From: Streptomyces sp. SAT1
GTDB lineage: Bacteria; Actinomycetota; Actinomycetes; Streptomycetales; Streptomycetaceae
Direction: 5' to 3'
Assembly (NCBI RefSeq): GCF_001654495.1
Contig: NZ_CP015849.1
Coordinates: 4,873,501 to 4,937,500 of the forward strand
DNA length: 64,000 nucleotides
Position numbers and translations under genes: made by a program. A model generated the notes under the pieces. The model did not search any database, was not told where the DNA came from, and saw only the letters and a list, made by a program, of their open reading frames with translations. The first letter of the stretch is position 1, and each line of letters starts with the position of its first letter. This document shows, piece by piece, positions 1-8,263 of the stretch.

Positions 1-88
1 CGGCCACGGCTCACATCGTGGCACGGCTTCTTGTGACGGGTGGCACCCGCACGCTCCGTGATCTCCTCTGTATACCGCCGTGACCCCC

Positions 89-104
89 GCTGGTCTAGTC
101 CATC
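89..104. promoter_or_regulatory. DasR-responsive element (dre) distal to dasA, probably dasR autoregulatory site
   Basis: The 16-mer GCTGGTCTAGTCCATC fits the GntR-family DasR consensus ACTGGTCTAGACCACT with an imperfect inverted repeat. It lies about 320 bp upstream of dasA. In Streptomyces dasR is normally transcribed divergently from dasA, so this copy is best placed to act on dasR, which is not visible in the window. Binding is inferred from motif and context. Confidence 0.7.
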
Positions 105-268
105 GCCCGTCCCCGGCCCGGGTGGTCCACGCGAACAGGCGCGCGACCGGGGGGAAGTGACGGCCGGTGGTCCAGTGGAGCGGGGACGTCCGTTTGACCG
201 CATGAGCAATGAAAGGTCCCTGCATATCGCGGTCCCATAACGGAGCACCTGAGCAGGTCGGCGCACCC

Positions 269-274
269 TTGACA
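269..274 (+). promoter_or_regulatory. Likely -35 box of the dasA promoter
   Basis: A perfect TTGACA hexamer stands immediately before two DasR sites and about 147 bp upstream of the dasA start. No convincing -10 hexamer follows at 17-18 bp, so the exact promoter is uncertain. A DasR dimer on the next site would cover the spacer and -10 region, which fits repression. Confidence 0.45.
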
Positions 275-279
275 GCCCT

Positions 280-295
280 ATTGGTCTGGGCCAAG
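280..295. promoter_or_regulatory. DasR-responsive element (dre) in dasA promoter, upstream copy
   Basis: ATTGGTCTGGGCCAAG is a 16-bp dre-type inverted repeat (TTGG/CCAA arms) beginning six bases after the TTGACA box. It is placed to block RNA polymerase. DasR is known to release such sites on binding glucosamine-6-phosphate or GlcNAc-6-phosphate. Confidence 0.75.
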
Positions 296-303
296 CTCCC
301 CGT

Positions 304-319
304 ACTGGTCTACACCATT
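304..319. promoter_or_regulatory. DasR-responsive element (dre) in dasA promoter, downstream copy
   Basis: ACTGGTCTACACCATT is a near-perfect dre and the best match in the window. Together with the copy 24 bp upstream (about two helical turns) it suggests cooperative repression of dasA. Confidence 0.85.
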
Positions 320-420
320 GGTCCAGGTCCCGGCCCCATGGGCGGTGTGCGCTGACGCTTCCAACTGTCGCTCAACCGCGGGGAGGCAGGGGGGTTTGTG
401 GCATCCCTGAGGAGGGTGGC

Positions 421-1704
421 GTGAAGCGCAAGCTTGTTGCCGCGATCGGTATCGCGGGAATGATGGTCTCCATCGCGGCCTGTGGCGGCAGTGACGACGA
501 CAAGGGGGGCTCGAACGGTGCGGACGCCAAGGAGCTGACCGTCTGGCTCACCGTCGACGCGCAGAACAACTGGCCGGACCTGGTCAAGGCCGCCGACGAC
601 GCGGTGGTGAAGAAGCACCCGGGGCTGAAGGTCAAGCACGAGTACTACGGCTGGCCGGACAAGAACACCAAGCTCGACGCGGTGCTCGCCACCGACAAGG
701 CCCCCGACGTGGTCGAGATGGGCAACACCGAGATGCTCGGCTACATGGTCAAGGGCGCCTTCGCTCCGCTGGACGCGTCGAAGTTCGACAACTCCTCCGG
801 GTGGCTGGACGGCCTCAAGGCCTCCGTGACGTACGAGGGCAAGACCTACGGGGTGCCCTACTACGCCGGCGGCCGCGTCGCCAACTGGCGCAAGGACATC
901 TTCGCGCAGTCCGATGTGAAGACCACGCCGAAGACCTACCAGGAACTGATCGCCGACCTGGACAAGGTGCAGCAGAAGCAGGGCGACAAGTTCAGCGCCT
1001 GGTACCAGCCCAGCCGTGACTGGTACGCCGCGATGTCCTTCGTCTACGACGCCGGCGGCTCCATCGCCAAGGAGGACGGCGGCCAGTGGAAGGCCAACCT
1101 CTCCTCGCCGGAGTCCCTGAAGGGCCTGAACGACTACAAGGCCGTCCTGGACAAGTACATGCACGGTGACAAGACCAAGGACGAGGCCGACCGGCCCATC
1201 GTCTACGGCCAGGGCAAGTCCGGCATGATCTTCGCCGCCGCCTGGGAGGGCGCGACCGCCGCCGACCCGAAGAACGACAAGGTCGGCAAGCTCGCCGACA
1301 AGGTCGAGAACTTCGTGATGCCCGGCCCGTCCGGCAAGAACATGCCGGTCTTCCTCGGCGGTTCGGACCTCGCCGTCCCGGTCAAGTCCAAGGCGCAGGC
1401 CGTCGCCGCCGAGTGGATCAACGCCTTCACCGGCACCGCCGGCCAGAAGGGCCTGATCGCCAAGGGCAACCTGCCCAACAACAAGACCGACCTCGCGACG
1501 CTGAAGAGCGACCCGAAGACGGCGGTCCCGGCCACCGCGGCCGAGTCCAGCTGGTTCGTCCCGATGGCGCCGGGCTGGGGCCAGGTCGAGAAGGCCCAGG
1601 TGCTGCAGACCATGCTGCAGAGCATCGGCACCGGCAAGAAGTCGGTCGAGGACGCCGCCAAGGAGGCGGACGCCGCGATCGACAAGGTCATCAACACCAA
1701 GTGA
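421..1704 (+). CDS. dasA: Chitobiose ABC transporter substrate-binding lipoprotein DasA
   Basis: A 427-residue extracellular solute-binding protein (family 1). The N-terminus is basic, followed by a hydrophobic segment and a lipobox ending at Cys about residue 21 (IAAC), then a low-complexity Gly/Asp/Ser linker, so it should be a membrane-anchored lipoprotein. The GTG start follows GGAGG. DasA of S. coelicolor binds N,N'-diacetylchitobiose and delivers it to DasBC. The neighbours dasB, dasC, a GH3 glucosaminidase and nagB, plus the upstream DasR sites, make the assignment firm. The ATPase is not in the cluster; in Streptomyces the shared ATPase MsiK serves this importer. Confidence 0.93.
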   Translation: MKRKLVAAIGIAGMMVSIAACGGSDDDKGGSNGADAKELTVWLTVDAQNNWPDLVKAADDAVVKKHPGLKVKHEYYGWPDKNTKLDAVLATDKAPDVVEMGNTEMLGYMVKGAFAPLDASKFDNSSGWLDGLKASVTYEGKTYGVPYYAGGRVANWRKDIFAQSDVKTTPKTYQELIADLDKVQQKQGDKFSAWYQPSRDWYAAMSFVYDAGGSIAKEDGGQWKANLSSPESLKGLNDYKAVLDKYMHGDKTKDEADRPIVYGQGKSGMIFAAAWEGATAADPKNDKVGKLADKVENFVMPGPSGKNMPVFLGGSDLAVPVKSKAQAVAAEWINAFTGTAGQKGLIAKGNLPNNKTDLATLKSDPKTAVPATAAESSWFVPMAPGWGQVEKAQVLQTMLQSIGTGKKSVEDAAKEADAAIDKVINTK

Positions 1705-1711
1705 CCTGAGC

Positions 1712-1740
1712 GCAGGGCCCTGCCGCGGGCGGGGCCCTGC
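1712..1740 (+). terminator. GC-rich hairpin between dasA and dasB (attenuator or mRNA processing/stability element)
   Basis: A perfect 9-bp stem, GCAGGGCCC at 1712-1720 and GGGCCCTGC at 1732-1740, begins seven bases after the dasA stop codon. The next gene continues in the same direction 101 bp later. Such hairpins after binding-protein genes commonly raise the binding protein:permease ratio by partial termination or by blocking 3' decay. There is no U tract, so complete termination is doubtful. Confidence 0.6.
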
Positions 1741-1841
1741 TTCTCGCACGGCCGTCTCACGGGGCCCGCTCCCCGTACGGCCGTGCCGGGCTTTGCCTTG
1801 CTTCGCCTTCGTACCACCTGACGGCCGCTGAGGAGCGCGCG

Positions 1842-2828
1842 ATGAGTGCCGCAGACACGACCACCCCTGCCAAGGTGCCGCCACCGCGGCAGGCGCCGCC
1901 ACCCGCCGCCGCGGACCGGCCGCGCAGAAACCGGGCGTCGGGCGGCGCGACGACCCCATGGCTGCTGCTCGCCCCCTGCCTGCTGATCCTGGCCCTGGTC
2001 ATGGCCTACCCGCTGGTGCGGCTGGTCACGCTGTCCTTCCAGAAGTTCCAGCAGCCGCAGCTGTGGGGCTTCCAGAAGGCCGACTGGGTCGGGTTCTCCA
2101 ACTTCACCAAGGTGCTCAGCGACGACGAGTTCTGGTCGGTCGTCGTGCGCACCATCGTCTTCGCCGCCGGCTGCGTGATCCTCACCATGGTCATCGGCAT
2201 GGCGCTCGCCCTGCTCCAGCAGCGGGTCTCCGGCTGGGTCAAGACGCTGATCAACATCGCGCTGGTGGCCAGCTGGGGCATGCCCGTCATCGTGGCCACC
2301 ACCGTCTTCAAGTGGCTCTTCGACTCCGACTACGGCATCCTCAACGCGCTGCTGAGCAAGCTGCCCGGAGTCGAGCTGATCGGCCACAACTGGTTCGCCA
2401 GCGGCCCCCAGGGGCTCGCGGTGATCATGCTCCTCGTGGTCTGGGGCGCCGTGCCCTTCGTCGTCATCACGCTCAGCGCCGGTCTGACGCAGGTGCCCAA
2501 GGAGATGGAGGAGGCGGCCCGGCTCGACGGCGCCGGCGCCTGGGGTGTCTTCCGCTATGTCACCCTGCCCATCCTCAAGCCGGTCCTCGTGATGCTCACG
2601 ACCCTGTCGGTCATCTGGGACATGGGCGTCTTCCCGCAGGTGTTCGTCATGCGCGGCGGCCACCCCGAGGCCGAGTTCCAGATCCTCAACACCTACTCCT
2701 ACGACCGCGCCTTCGTGGTCAACGACTACGCGCAGGGCTCGGCGATCGCCCTGATCACCGTGCTGCTGCTGCTGGGCGTGGTCGCCGTGTACATGCGCCA
2801 GATGCTGAAGATCGGAGAGGTCGAATGA
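1842..2828 (+). CDS. dasB: Chitobiose ABC transporter permease DasB
   Basis: A 328-residue MalF-type permease. A Pro/Ala/Arg-rich cytoplasmic N-terminus (about residues 1-40) is followed by six predicted membrane segments. The EAA loop that contacts the ATPase is visible near residue 224 (MEEAARLDGAGAWGVF). The ATG is preceded by GAGGAG. The stop overlaps the dasC start by four bases (ATGA), so the two permeases are translationally coupled. It is expected to form the channel heterodimer with DasC for uptake of chitobiose captured by DasA. Confidence 0.93.
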   Translation: MSAADTTTPAKVPPPRQAPPPAAADRPRRNRASGGATTPWLLLAPCLLILALVMAYPLVRLVTLSFQKFQQPQLWGFQKADWVGFSNFTKVLSDDEFWSVVVRTIVFAAGCVILTMVIGMALALLQQRVSGWVKTLINIALVASWGMPVIVATTVFKWLFDSDYGILNALLSKLPGVELIGHNWFASGPQGLAVIMLLVVWGAVPFVVITLSAGLTQVPKEMEEAARLDGAGAWGVFRYVTLPILKPVLVMLTTLSVIWDMGVFPQVFVMRGGHPEAEFQILNTYSYDRAFVVNDYAQGSAIALITVLLLLGVVAVYMRQMLKIGEVE

Positions 2829-3691
2829 GCACCCTGAGCGGCACGAGCACCGCCGCCCCCGCGGTCCGCCGCCGCCGGGCGCCGAAGCTCGGCTGGAACC
2901 TGCTCGGCCTCCTGGTCTTCGTCGTCCTGGGCTTCCCGCTCTACTGGATGCTCAACACCGCGTTCAAGCCGGCCAAGGACGCCATCGACCCGGACCCGAG
3001 CCTGCTGCCCACCGGCTTCACCACGGCCAACTTCAAGCGCGCCCTGGAGGTCTCCGACTTCTGGGGCCCGGTCGGGCGCAGCCTGATCGTGTCCCTGGTC
3101 GTCGTGGGCGTCGGCATCGTCGTCGGCACGCTGGCCGCGCTCGCCATCTCCCGGTTCGCCTTCCGGGGCCGCAAGATCGTGATCGTGGGCATTCTCGCGG
3201 TGCAGATGGTGCCGCTGGTCGCCATGATCATCCCGATCTTCCTGCTGCTGAACGACCTGGGTCAGTACGACAAGCTGACCGGCCTGATCATCACGTATCT
3301 GACCTTCGTGCTCCCCTTCACGGTGTGGACGCTGCGCGGTTTCATCGTCAACATCCCCAAGGAACTCGAAGAAGCCGCCATGGTCGACGGCTGCACCCGC
3401 ACCGGCGCCTTCGTCCGCGTGGTCTTCCCGCTGCTCGCCCCCGGCATGGTCGCCACCTCGGTCTACGGCTTCATCCAGGCCTGGAACGAGTACCTCTACG
3501 CCCTGATGCTGATGAGCCAGCAGAACCAGACCGCCACGGTCTGGCTCGGCAACTTCACCACCAAGAACGGCACCGAATACGCCCCGATGATGGCCGGAGC
3601 CACCATGATGGCGGTGCCCATCGTCGTTCTGTTCCTCCTCGTACAGCGCAAGATGGCCGCGGGCCTGACCGCGGGCGCCGTGAAGGGATAA
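2825..3691 (+). CDS. dasC: Chitobiose ABC transporter permease DasC
   Basis: A 288-residue MalG-type permease starting at the ATG that overlaps the dasB stop. Six hydrophobic segments and the EAA motif (LEEAAMVDGCTRTGAF) are visible, with the C-terminal charged tail typical of MalG. An in-frame open stretch extends upstream through dasB but translates to non-membrane, Arg/Ala-rich sequence, so the overlap start is preferred. It pairs with DasB and is followed nine bases later by dasD. Confidence 0.92.
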   Translation: MSTLSGTSTAAPAVRRRRAPKLGWNLLGLLVFVVLGFPLYWMLNTAFKPAKDAIDPDPSLLPTGFTTANFKRALEVSDFWGPVGRSLIVSLVVVGVGIVVGTLAALAISRFAFRGRKIVIVGILAVQMVPLVAMIIPIFLLLNDLGQYDKLTGLIITYLTFVLPFTVWTLRGFIVNIPKELEEAAMVDGCTRTGAFVRVVFPLLAPGMVATSVYGFIQAWNEYLYALMLMSQQNQTATVWLGNFTTKNGTEYAPMMAGATMMAVPIVVLFLLVQRKMAAGLTAGAVKG

Positions 3692-3700
3692 CGCCACCCG

Positions 3701-5209
3701 ATGACGACATTCGCCGGCGGTGCCACCGCCTCCGACGCGGCGAGCGACCGGCTCGCCCGCGACGCGCTGACCGTCCTCCAGCCCGGCTTCACCGGGACCA
3801 CGGCCCCCGACTGGCTGCTGCGCCGGCTCGGCGAAGGACTGGCCTCGGTCGGTCTGTTCGGCCGCAACGTCGCCACCGCCGAGCAGCTGACCGCCCTCAC
3901 CGCCCGGTTGCGCGCCGAGCGCGAGGACGTCCTCGTCGCCATCGACGAGGAGGGCGGCGACGTCACGCGCCTGGAGGTGCGCACCGGCTCCAGCTTCCCC
4001 GGCAACCACGCGCTCGGCGCGGTGGACGACGTGCAGCTGACCGAGGACGTCGCCCGCGAACTCGGCCGTCGGCTCGCCGAGTGCGGCGTCAACTTCGACT
4101 GGGCGCCCTCGGCGGACGTCAACTCCAACCCGGGCAACCCGGTCATCGGCGTCCGCTCCTTCGGCGCCTCCACCGACCTGGTCGCCCGGCACACCGCCGC
4201 CTATGTCCGCGGGCTCCAGGCGGCGGGCGTCGCCGCCTGCACCAAGCACTTCCCCGGGCACGGCGACACCGCGGTCGACTCGCACCACGCGCTGCCCCGC
4301 ATTGACGTGGACGCCGATGTGCTCCAGGCCCGCGACCTGGTGCCGTTCCGCGCGGCCGTGGCCGCCGGGACCAAGGCCGTGATGAGCGCGCACATCCTGG
4401 TGCCGGCCCTGGAGCCGGACCTTCCGGCAACGTTGTCCAGGCGGGTGCTCACCGAACTGCTGCGCGGCGAACTGGGCTACGACGGCCTGATCGTCACCGA
4501 CGCCGTGGAGATGAAGGCCATCGCCGACACCTACGGCATCGAGCGGGGCAGTGTCCTCGCCGTCGCCGCGGGTGCCGACGCGATCTGCGTGGGCGGCGGC
4601 CTCGCGGACGAGGGGACCGTCGACCGGCTGCGGGACGCCCTGGTCGGCGCGGTCCGCTCCGGCGACCTGCCCGAGGAGCGGCTCGCCGACGCCGCCGAAC
4701 GGGTCCGCGCCCTCGCCCGCTGGACCGCCGAGGCGGCGGCCACCGGCACCGGTGTCGTCGCCGACCCCGAGGTCGGTCTGCGCGCGGCCCGCCGGGCCCA
4801 GCGGGTCACCGTCGCGGAAACGTTCACTCCGCTCGACCGCGCGCCCTACGTCGCCGCCCTCACCCCGGTCGCCAACATCGCGGTCGGCGACGAGACGCCC
4901 TGGGGCGTGGCCGCCGAACTGTCCCGGCTCCTGCCCGGCACGGAGACCGGCAGCTTCAGCGGCGACGACGCCGGACAGGCGGCCCTGCGGGCGGCCGGCG
5001 ACCGGCGCGTGGTGGCGGTCGTCCGCGACGAGCACCGCCATCCCTGGATGGCCGCCGCCCTGGACACGCTGATCGCGGCCCGCCCCGACACGATCGTCGT
5101 CGAGATGGGCGTCCCCCAGGCCACCCCCCGGGGCGCCCTCCACATCGCCACCCACGGCGCCGCCCGCGTCTGCGGCCTGGCGGCGGCGGAGATCATCGCC
5201 GGGAAGTAG
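3701..5209 (+). CDS. dasD: Intracellular beta-N-acetylglucosaminidase, GH3 family (DasD)
   Basis: A 502-residue GH3 enzyme without signal peptide. The NagZ-type histidine loop KHFPGHGDTAVDSHHALP begins near residue 182 (its Asp/His dyad supplies the acid/base), and the nucleophile Asp lies in IVTDAVEMKAI near residue 267. A second C-terminal domain (about 350-502) follows. It would split imported chitobiose into GlcNAc in the cytoplasm. It is nine bases after dasC, in the same operon. DasD of S. coelicolor has been shown to have N-acetylglucosaminidase activity. Confidence 0.9.
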   Translation: MTTFAGGATASDAASDRLARDALTVLQPGFTGTTAPDWLLRRLGEGLASVGLFGRNVATAEQLTALTARLRAEREDVLVAIDEEGGDVTRLEVRTGSSFPGNHALGAVDDVQLTEDVARELGRRLAECGVNFDWAPSADVNSNPGNPVIGVRSFGASTDLVARHTAAYVRGLQAAGVAACTKHFPGHGDTAVDSHHALPRIDVDADVLQARDLVPFRAAVAAGTKAVMSAHILVPALEPDLPATLSRRVLTELLRGELGYDGLIVTDAVEMKAIADTYGIERGSVLAVAAGADAICVGGGLADEGTVDRLRDALVGAVRSGDLPEERLADAAERVRALARWTAEAAATGTGVVADPEVGLRAARRAQRVTVAETFTPLDRAPYVAALTPVANIAVGDETPWGVAAELSRLLPGTETGSFSGDDAGQAALRAAGDRRVVAVVRDEHRHPWMAAALDTLIAARPDTIVVEMGVPQATPRGALHIATHGAARVCGLAAAEIIAGK

Positions 5210-5234
5210 CCCAGCCCGCACCCGCACCCGCACA

Positions 5235-5265
5235 GGCGTCGGTCACCCCTCGGGGGACCGGCGCC
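5235..5265 (+). terminator. Hairpin terminator after the das operon
   Basis: GGCG-T-CGGTC-ACCCC pairs across a two-base loop with GGGG-GACCG-GCGCC, with small mismatches. It lies 26 bp after the dasD stop, in the 261-bp gap between convergent dasD and nagB. No U tract, as usual in Streptomyces. Confidence 0.6.
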
Positions 5266-5367
5266 TTCGGGCATCCCGCCCGGCACGGGAGACGTCGACA
5301 CGCTCGACACCGTCGACACAGGGGACACCGAGGCGGCCCGGGACACGGCACCGGCGCGGGCACGGCA

Positions 5368-5401
5368 GAGGCGCCGGTCCCCCACCGGGCGCCGGCGCCT
5401 C
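5368..5401 (-). terminator. Hairpin terminator after nagB
   Basis: A perfect 10-bp inverted repeat (GAGGCGCCGG at 5368-5377, CCGGCGCCTC at 5392-5401) lies 70 bp past the nagB stop on its transcript. The space between the two terminators holds no recognisable gene. Confidence 0.55.
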
Positions 5402-5470
5402 GCGCGCATCTCCTCCGCGCACGGCCGGACCGGGCCGCGCGGGACGGAGGGGGAAGAGGGAGGAGAGGTC

Positions 5471-6256
5471 CTAGATCCCCTGCCAGTCCGGCTTGTTGGC
5501 GTAGGTGTGGCGGAAGTAGTCGGCGAGCTTCAGCTTGGCGGCGGCGGCCTCGTCGACGACCACGGTGGCGTGCGGGTGGAGCTGCAGGGCCGAGGCCGGG
5601 CAGACCGCGGCGACCGGACCCTCGACGGTCGCGGCGACCGCGTCCGCCTTGCCCTCCCCGGTGGCCAGCAGCACCAGGTGCCGGGCCTCCAGGATCGTGC
5701 CGATGCCCTGGGTGATGACGTGGTGCGGGACCTGCTCGACGTCGCCGTCGAAGAAGCGCGCGTTGTCCACCCGAGTCTGCTCGGTCAGCGTCTTGATGCG
5801 CGTCCGCGAGGCGAGCGAGGAGCACGGCTCGTTGAACCCGATGTGCCCGTCCGTGCCGATGCCCAGCAACTGGAGGTCCACCCCTCCGGCCTCGGCCAGC
5901 GCACCGTCGTACGCCTCGCAGGCCCCCTGCACGTCCTCGGCGGTGCCGTCCGGGCCGAGGAACGCCTCCATGCCGATCCCCAGCGGCTCCAGCACCTCCC
6001 GGCGCAGGACGGACCGGTAGGACTCCGGGTGGTCGGCGGGCAGCCCCACGTACTCGTCGAGCTGTGCGATCCGTGCCCGGGAGGTGTCCGCGGCGCCGGA
6101 AGCGACCTGGGCCGCCAGCGCCTCGTAGATGGGCAGCGGAGTAGAACCCGTGGCCACGCCGAGCAGGGCGTCGGGCTTCCGCCGCAGCAGCTGCGCCATG
6201 GCCTCGGCGATGAGCTCGCCGCCCGCCCTGGCATCCGGAACGATGACAACTTCCAC
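5471..6256 (-). CDS. nagB: Glucosamine-6-phosphate deaminase NagB
   Basis: A 261-residue deaminase of the NagB/6-phosphogluconolactonase fold, full length for the family. GVATGSTPLPIYEAL (phosphate-binding loop) lies near residue 34, LDEYVGLPADHPESY near residue 66, and GIGTDGHIGFNEP carries the catalytic Asp/His region. It converts glucosamine-6-phosphate to fructose-6-phosphate plus ammonia, and its substrate is the DasR inducer, so it lowers the signal as it feeds glycolysis. The start is GTG. It is convergent with the das operon and has its own DasR site. Confidence 0.94.
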   Translation of the reverse strand: MEVVIVPDARAGGELIAEAMAQLLRRKPDALLGVATGSTPLPIYEALAAQVASGAADTSRARIAQLDEYVGLPADHPESYRSVLRREVLEPLGIGMEAFLGPDGTAEDVQGACEAYDGALAEAGGVDLQLLGIGTDGHIGFNEPCSSLASRTRIKTLTEQTRVDNARFFDGDVEQVPHHVITQGIGTILEARHLVLLATGEGKADAVAATVEGPVAAVCPASALQLHPHATVVVDEAAAAKLKLADYFRHTYANKPDWQGI

Positions 6257-6589
6257 GCTGGGCCTGCCGATCTGAGGAGAGCCGAGAAGGGGACCGGACC
6301 CGGAAAGGAGGGGTCGTGTGGTTTAGACCAATCTAGCAGAATCGGGTTCCCGGGACCCGTCCCGCGCGATCATCGGCCCTTCACCGCGGACCCCGCACCG
6401 GCGCACTCGCCACCACCCCGCGAACCGCCCCCGGCGGCCTTGTCGCCCGCCTCCTCTCTACCTCTCCGCCCCCTGTCCCGCCACCCCCTGCGCCCCCTTC
6501 CGTCGCCCCCTGTCTCCTGCTCTCCTGTGCGTCCCCGCACTCCTTGCCCCCCTGAGCTTCCCGGGCTTCCCGGGCTTCCCGTCGTCCCC
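6257..6589. other. 333-bp gap: nagB promoter plus a C/T-rich tract
   Basis: The half next to nagB carries its DasR site. Roughly 6400-6590 is strongly pyrimidine-rich on the + strand, with short CCCCC and CTTCC runs and a repeated CTTCCCGGG near 6557-6580. No start codon with a ribosome site or coding bias was seen. Confidence 0.6.
6317..6332. promoter_or_regulatory. DasR-responsive element (dre) of nagB
   Basis: TGTGGTTTAGACCAAT is a clear dre-type 16-mer lying 60-75 bp upstream of the nagB start. On the nagB strand a TAGATT hexamer sits against it and is a plausible -10 box, so binding would block the promoter. This links nagB to the same regulon as dasABCD. Confidence 0.85.
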
Positions 6590-7387
6590 TCATGTGAGCG
6601 ACCCCCCTGTCGCGTCCACCCAGCTCCCCGTCACCCACCGTCCGGCGTCCGAGACGAGGAAGGCCACCACGTCCGCCACGTCCGCCGGTGCGCCGACCCG
6701 GCCGAGCGCGGATATCGCCGCCGCCCGGTCCCAGCCGCCCGGTGTGCCGTGCAGCAGGCCGGCCGTGTTGTCGGTGTCGATGATCCCGGGCGCGACCGAG
6801 TTGACCGTGATGCCGCGGGGGCCCAGCAGCTTGGACAGATCCCGGGTGAACACGTCCAGCGCGGCCTTGGTCATGGCGTAGGCCACCTTGTCCGGCATCA
6901 CCGCCGTACGCGCGAGGCCGGAGGAGACGTTGACGATCCGGCCGCCGTCGCGCAGCCGGTGGAGGCCGTGGCGGACGAGGAAGAACGGAGCCTTGGTGTT
7001 CACCGCGAAGACCTGGTCGTACTCCTTCTCCTCGATCGCCTCCAGCGGCTGCGACGTGCCGATCCCGGCGTTGTTCACCAGGATGTCCAGGCCGTCCGCG
7101 TGCCGGTCGAACTCGGCCCACAGCGCCTCGGCGTCGCCGGGCCCGCCCAGCTCGGCGCCGATCGCGAACGCCGATCCGCCGGCCGCCTCGATCGCCGCGA
7201 CCGTGTCCTCGGCCGCCGTCGCGCTCCTGCCGTAGTGCACCGCGACGCGCGCGCCGTCCCGGGCCAGCCGCTCGGCCACGCCCCGACCGATGCCCCTGCC
7301 GGCCCCGGTGACCAGCGCGGTGCGGCCCGCGAGCACGCCCGTCCGTCCGGTCGCACCTGTCCGCTCGTCCGTTCCCATGACGCCCAT
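6590..7387 (-). CDS. Short-chain dehydrogenase/reductase (SDR)
   Basis: A 265-residue classical SDR. The cofactor loop TGAGRGIGRG is near residue 32, NNAGI near residue 105, and the catalytic Tyr/Lys pair appears as YAMTK near residue 178, preceded by the Ser region (NVSSGLA). The Arg residues after the first beta strand suggest NADP(H), but this is inference. The start has GAGGGGG upstream. It is divergent from a TetR regulator and shares its operators, so the regulator likely controls it. The substrate cannot be predicted. Confidence 0.85.
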   Translation of the reverse strand: MGVMGTDERTGATGRTGVLAGRTALVTGAGRGIGRGVAERLARDGARVAVHYGRSATAAEDTVAAIEAAGGSAFAIGAELGGPGDAEALWAEFDRHADGLDILVNNAGIGTSQPLEAIEEKEYDQVFAVNTKAPFFLVRHGLHRLRDGGRIVNVSSGLARTAVMPDKVAYAMTKAALDVFTRDLSKLLGPRGITVNSVAPGIIDTDNTAGLLHGTPGGWDRAAAISALGRVGAPADVADVVAFLVSDAGRWVTGSWVDATGGSLT

Positions 7388-7409
7388 GTCAGGCCCCCTC
7401 GCATTTCCC

Positions 7410-7421
7410 TAGCGGTCGCTA
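7410..7421. promoter_or_regulatory. TetR-type operator next to the SDR gene
   Basis: TAGCGGTCGCTA is a perfect 5-bp-arm inverted repeat 23 bp upstream of the SDR start. A nearly identical palindrome sits 36 bp further on, before the divergent regulator. Confidence 0.65.
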
Positions 7422-7456
7422 CAGAAAGACCGTACAACAGCCCGCTGACAGTTCTC

Positions 7457-7468
7457 TAGTGGCCGCTA
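7457..7468. promoter_or_regulatory. TetR-type operator overlapping the regulator's own promoter
   Basis: TAGTGGCCGCTA repeats the neighbouring operator. It lies between CTGACA (7445-7450) and TATAAA (7467-7472), covering spacer and -10 of a plausible promoter that ends just before the tetR-like start at 7481. This is a classic autorepression layout. Confidence 0.65.
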
Positions 7469-7480
7469 TAAAATCACTCC

Positions 7481-8131
7481 ATGGAGGCACAGCAGGAGAA
7501 AGAAGCGCAGGACAGCGGGGAGCGTAAGCGCGCGCCCGCCGCCAGGCGCCGTGGCCGGCCGCGTTCGTTCGACCGGGCGACCGCCCTGGAGAAGGCGGTC
7601 CTCGCCTTCTGGGAGAACGGGTACGAGGGCACCTCCGTCTCCGATCTCACCCGGGTCATGGGCATCGGCGCTCCCAGCCTGTACGCGGCCTTCGGCGACA
7701 AGCAGGCGCTCTTCGCCGAAGTGGTGCGCGACTACGGCGAGCGGTACGGCTCCTTCGGCGAACGCGCCCTGGCCGAGGAGCCCACGGCGCGTGCCGCCGT
7801 CGAGCGGATGCTGCGCGAGGCGGCGGCCGAGTACACCGCGCCGGGCCGCCCGCACGGCTGCCTGGTCATCCACGCGGCCGCGAACTGCACGACCCCGGAG
7901 GTGGAGGAGTCCCTGCGGGCCCGGCGCAACGAGAACATCGCCGCGTTCGAGAGCCGGATACGCGCCGATGTCGCCGTCGGGGAGCTGCCGGCGGACACCG
8001 ACACCGGCGCACTCGCCCGGTACGTCGGCGCACTGGTCCAGGGCATGTCCCAGCAGGCGCGCGACGGCGCGCGCCGCGAGGAGCTGGAGGCGGTCGCGGA
8101 AATTGCCCTGGCCGTCTGGCCCCGCCGCTGA
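7481..8131 (+). CDS. TetR/AcrR-family transcriptional regulator
   Basis: A 216-residue regulator. After a basic tail (RRRGRPRSFDR) the helix-turn-helix spans about residues 30-75 (EGTSVSDLTRVMGIGAPSLY, then FGDKQALF). The C-terminal ligand domain includes GCLVIHAAANC, a segment found in the TetR subgroup that often sits beside SDR or oxidoreductase genes. It is divergent from the SDR with a 93-bp gap holding two matching palindromes. The ligand is unknown. Confidence 0.88.
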   Translation: MEAQQEKEAQDSGERKRAPAARRRGRPRSFDRATALEKAVLAFWENGYEGTSVSDLTRVMGIGAPSLYAAFGDKQALFAEVVRDYGERYGSFGERALAEEPTARAAVERMLREAAAEYTAPGRPHGCLVIHAAANCTTPEVEESLRARRNENIAAFESRIRADVAVGELPADTDTGALARYVGALVQGMSQQARDGARREELEAVAEIALAVWPRR

Positions 8132-8263
8132 GCCGCGCGGGCTAGGCTGCTGCCTGGTGAGCGCCCGGTGCCCGGCGGGGCCGGCCGGTCCTGTACGACC
8201 GTTCGATCACGCCGTTCGATGAAGAAAGCACAACGAACAGCTGCCCGCTCATGGACAGGCCCA

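Noticed and set aside
310-1959. 549-codon open frame on the minus strand opposite dasA
   Set aside because: Antisense shadow: dasA has a lipoprotein signal, family match and ribosome site, while the antisense product is low-complexity Arg/Gly/Val-rich.
2726-5233. 835-codon minus-strand open frame across dasC-dasD
   Set aside because: Produced by third-position GC bias over two solidly identified genes; no domain or start site.
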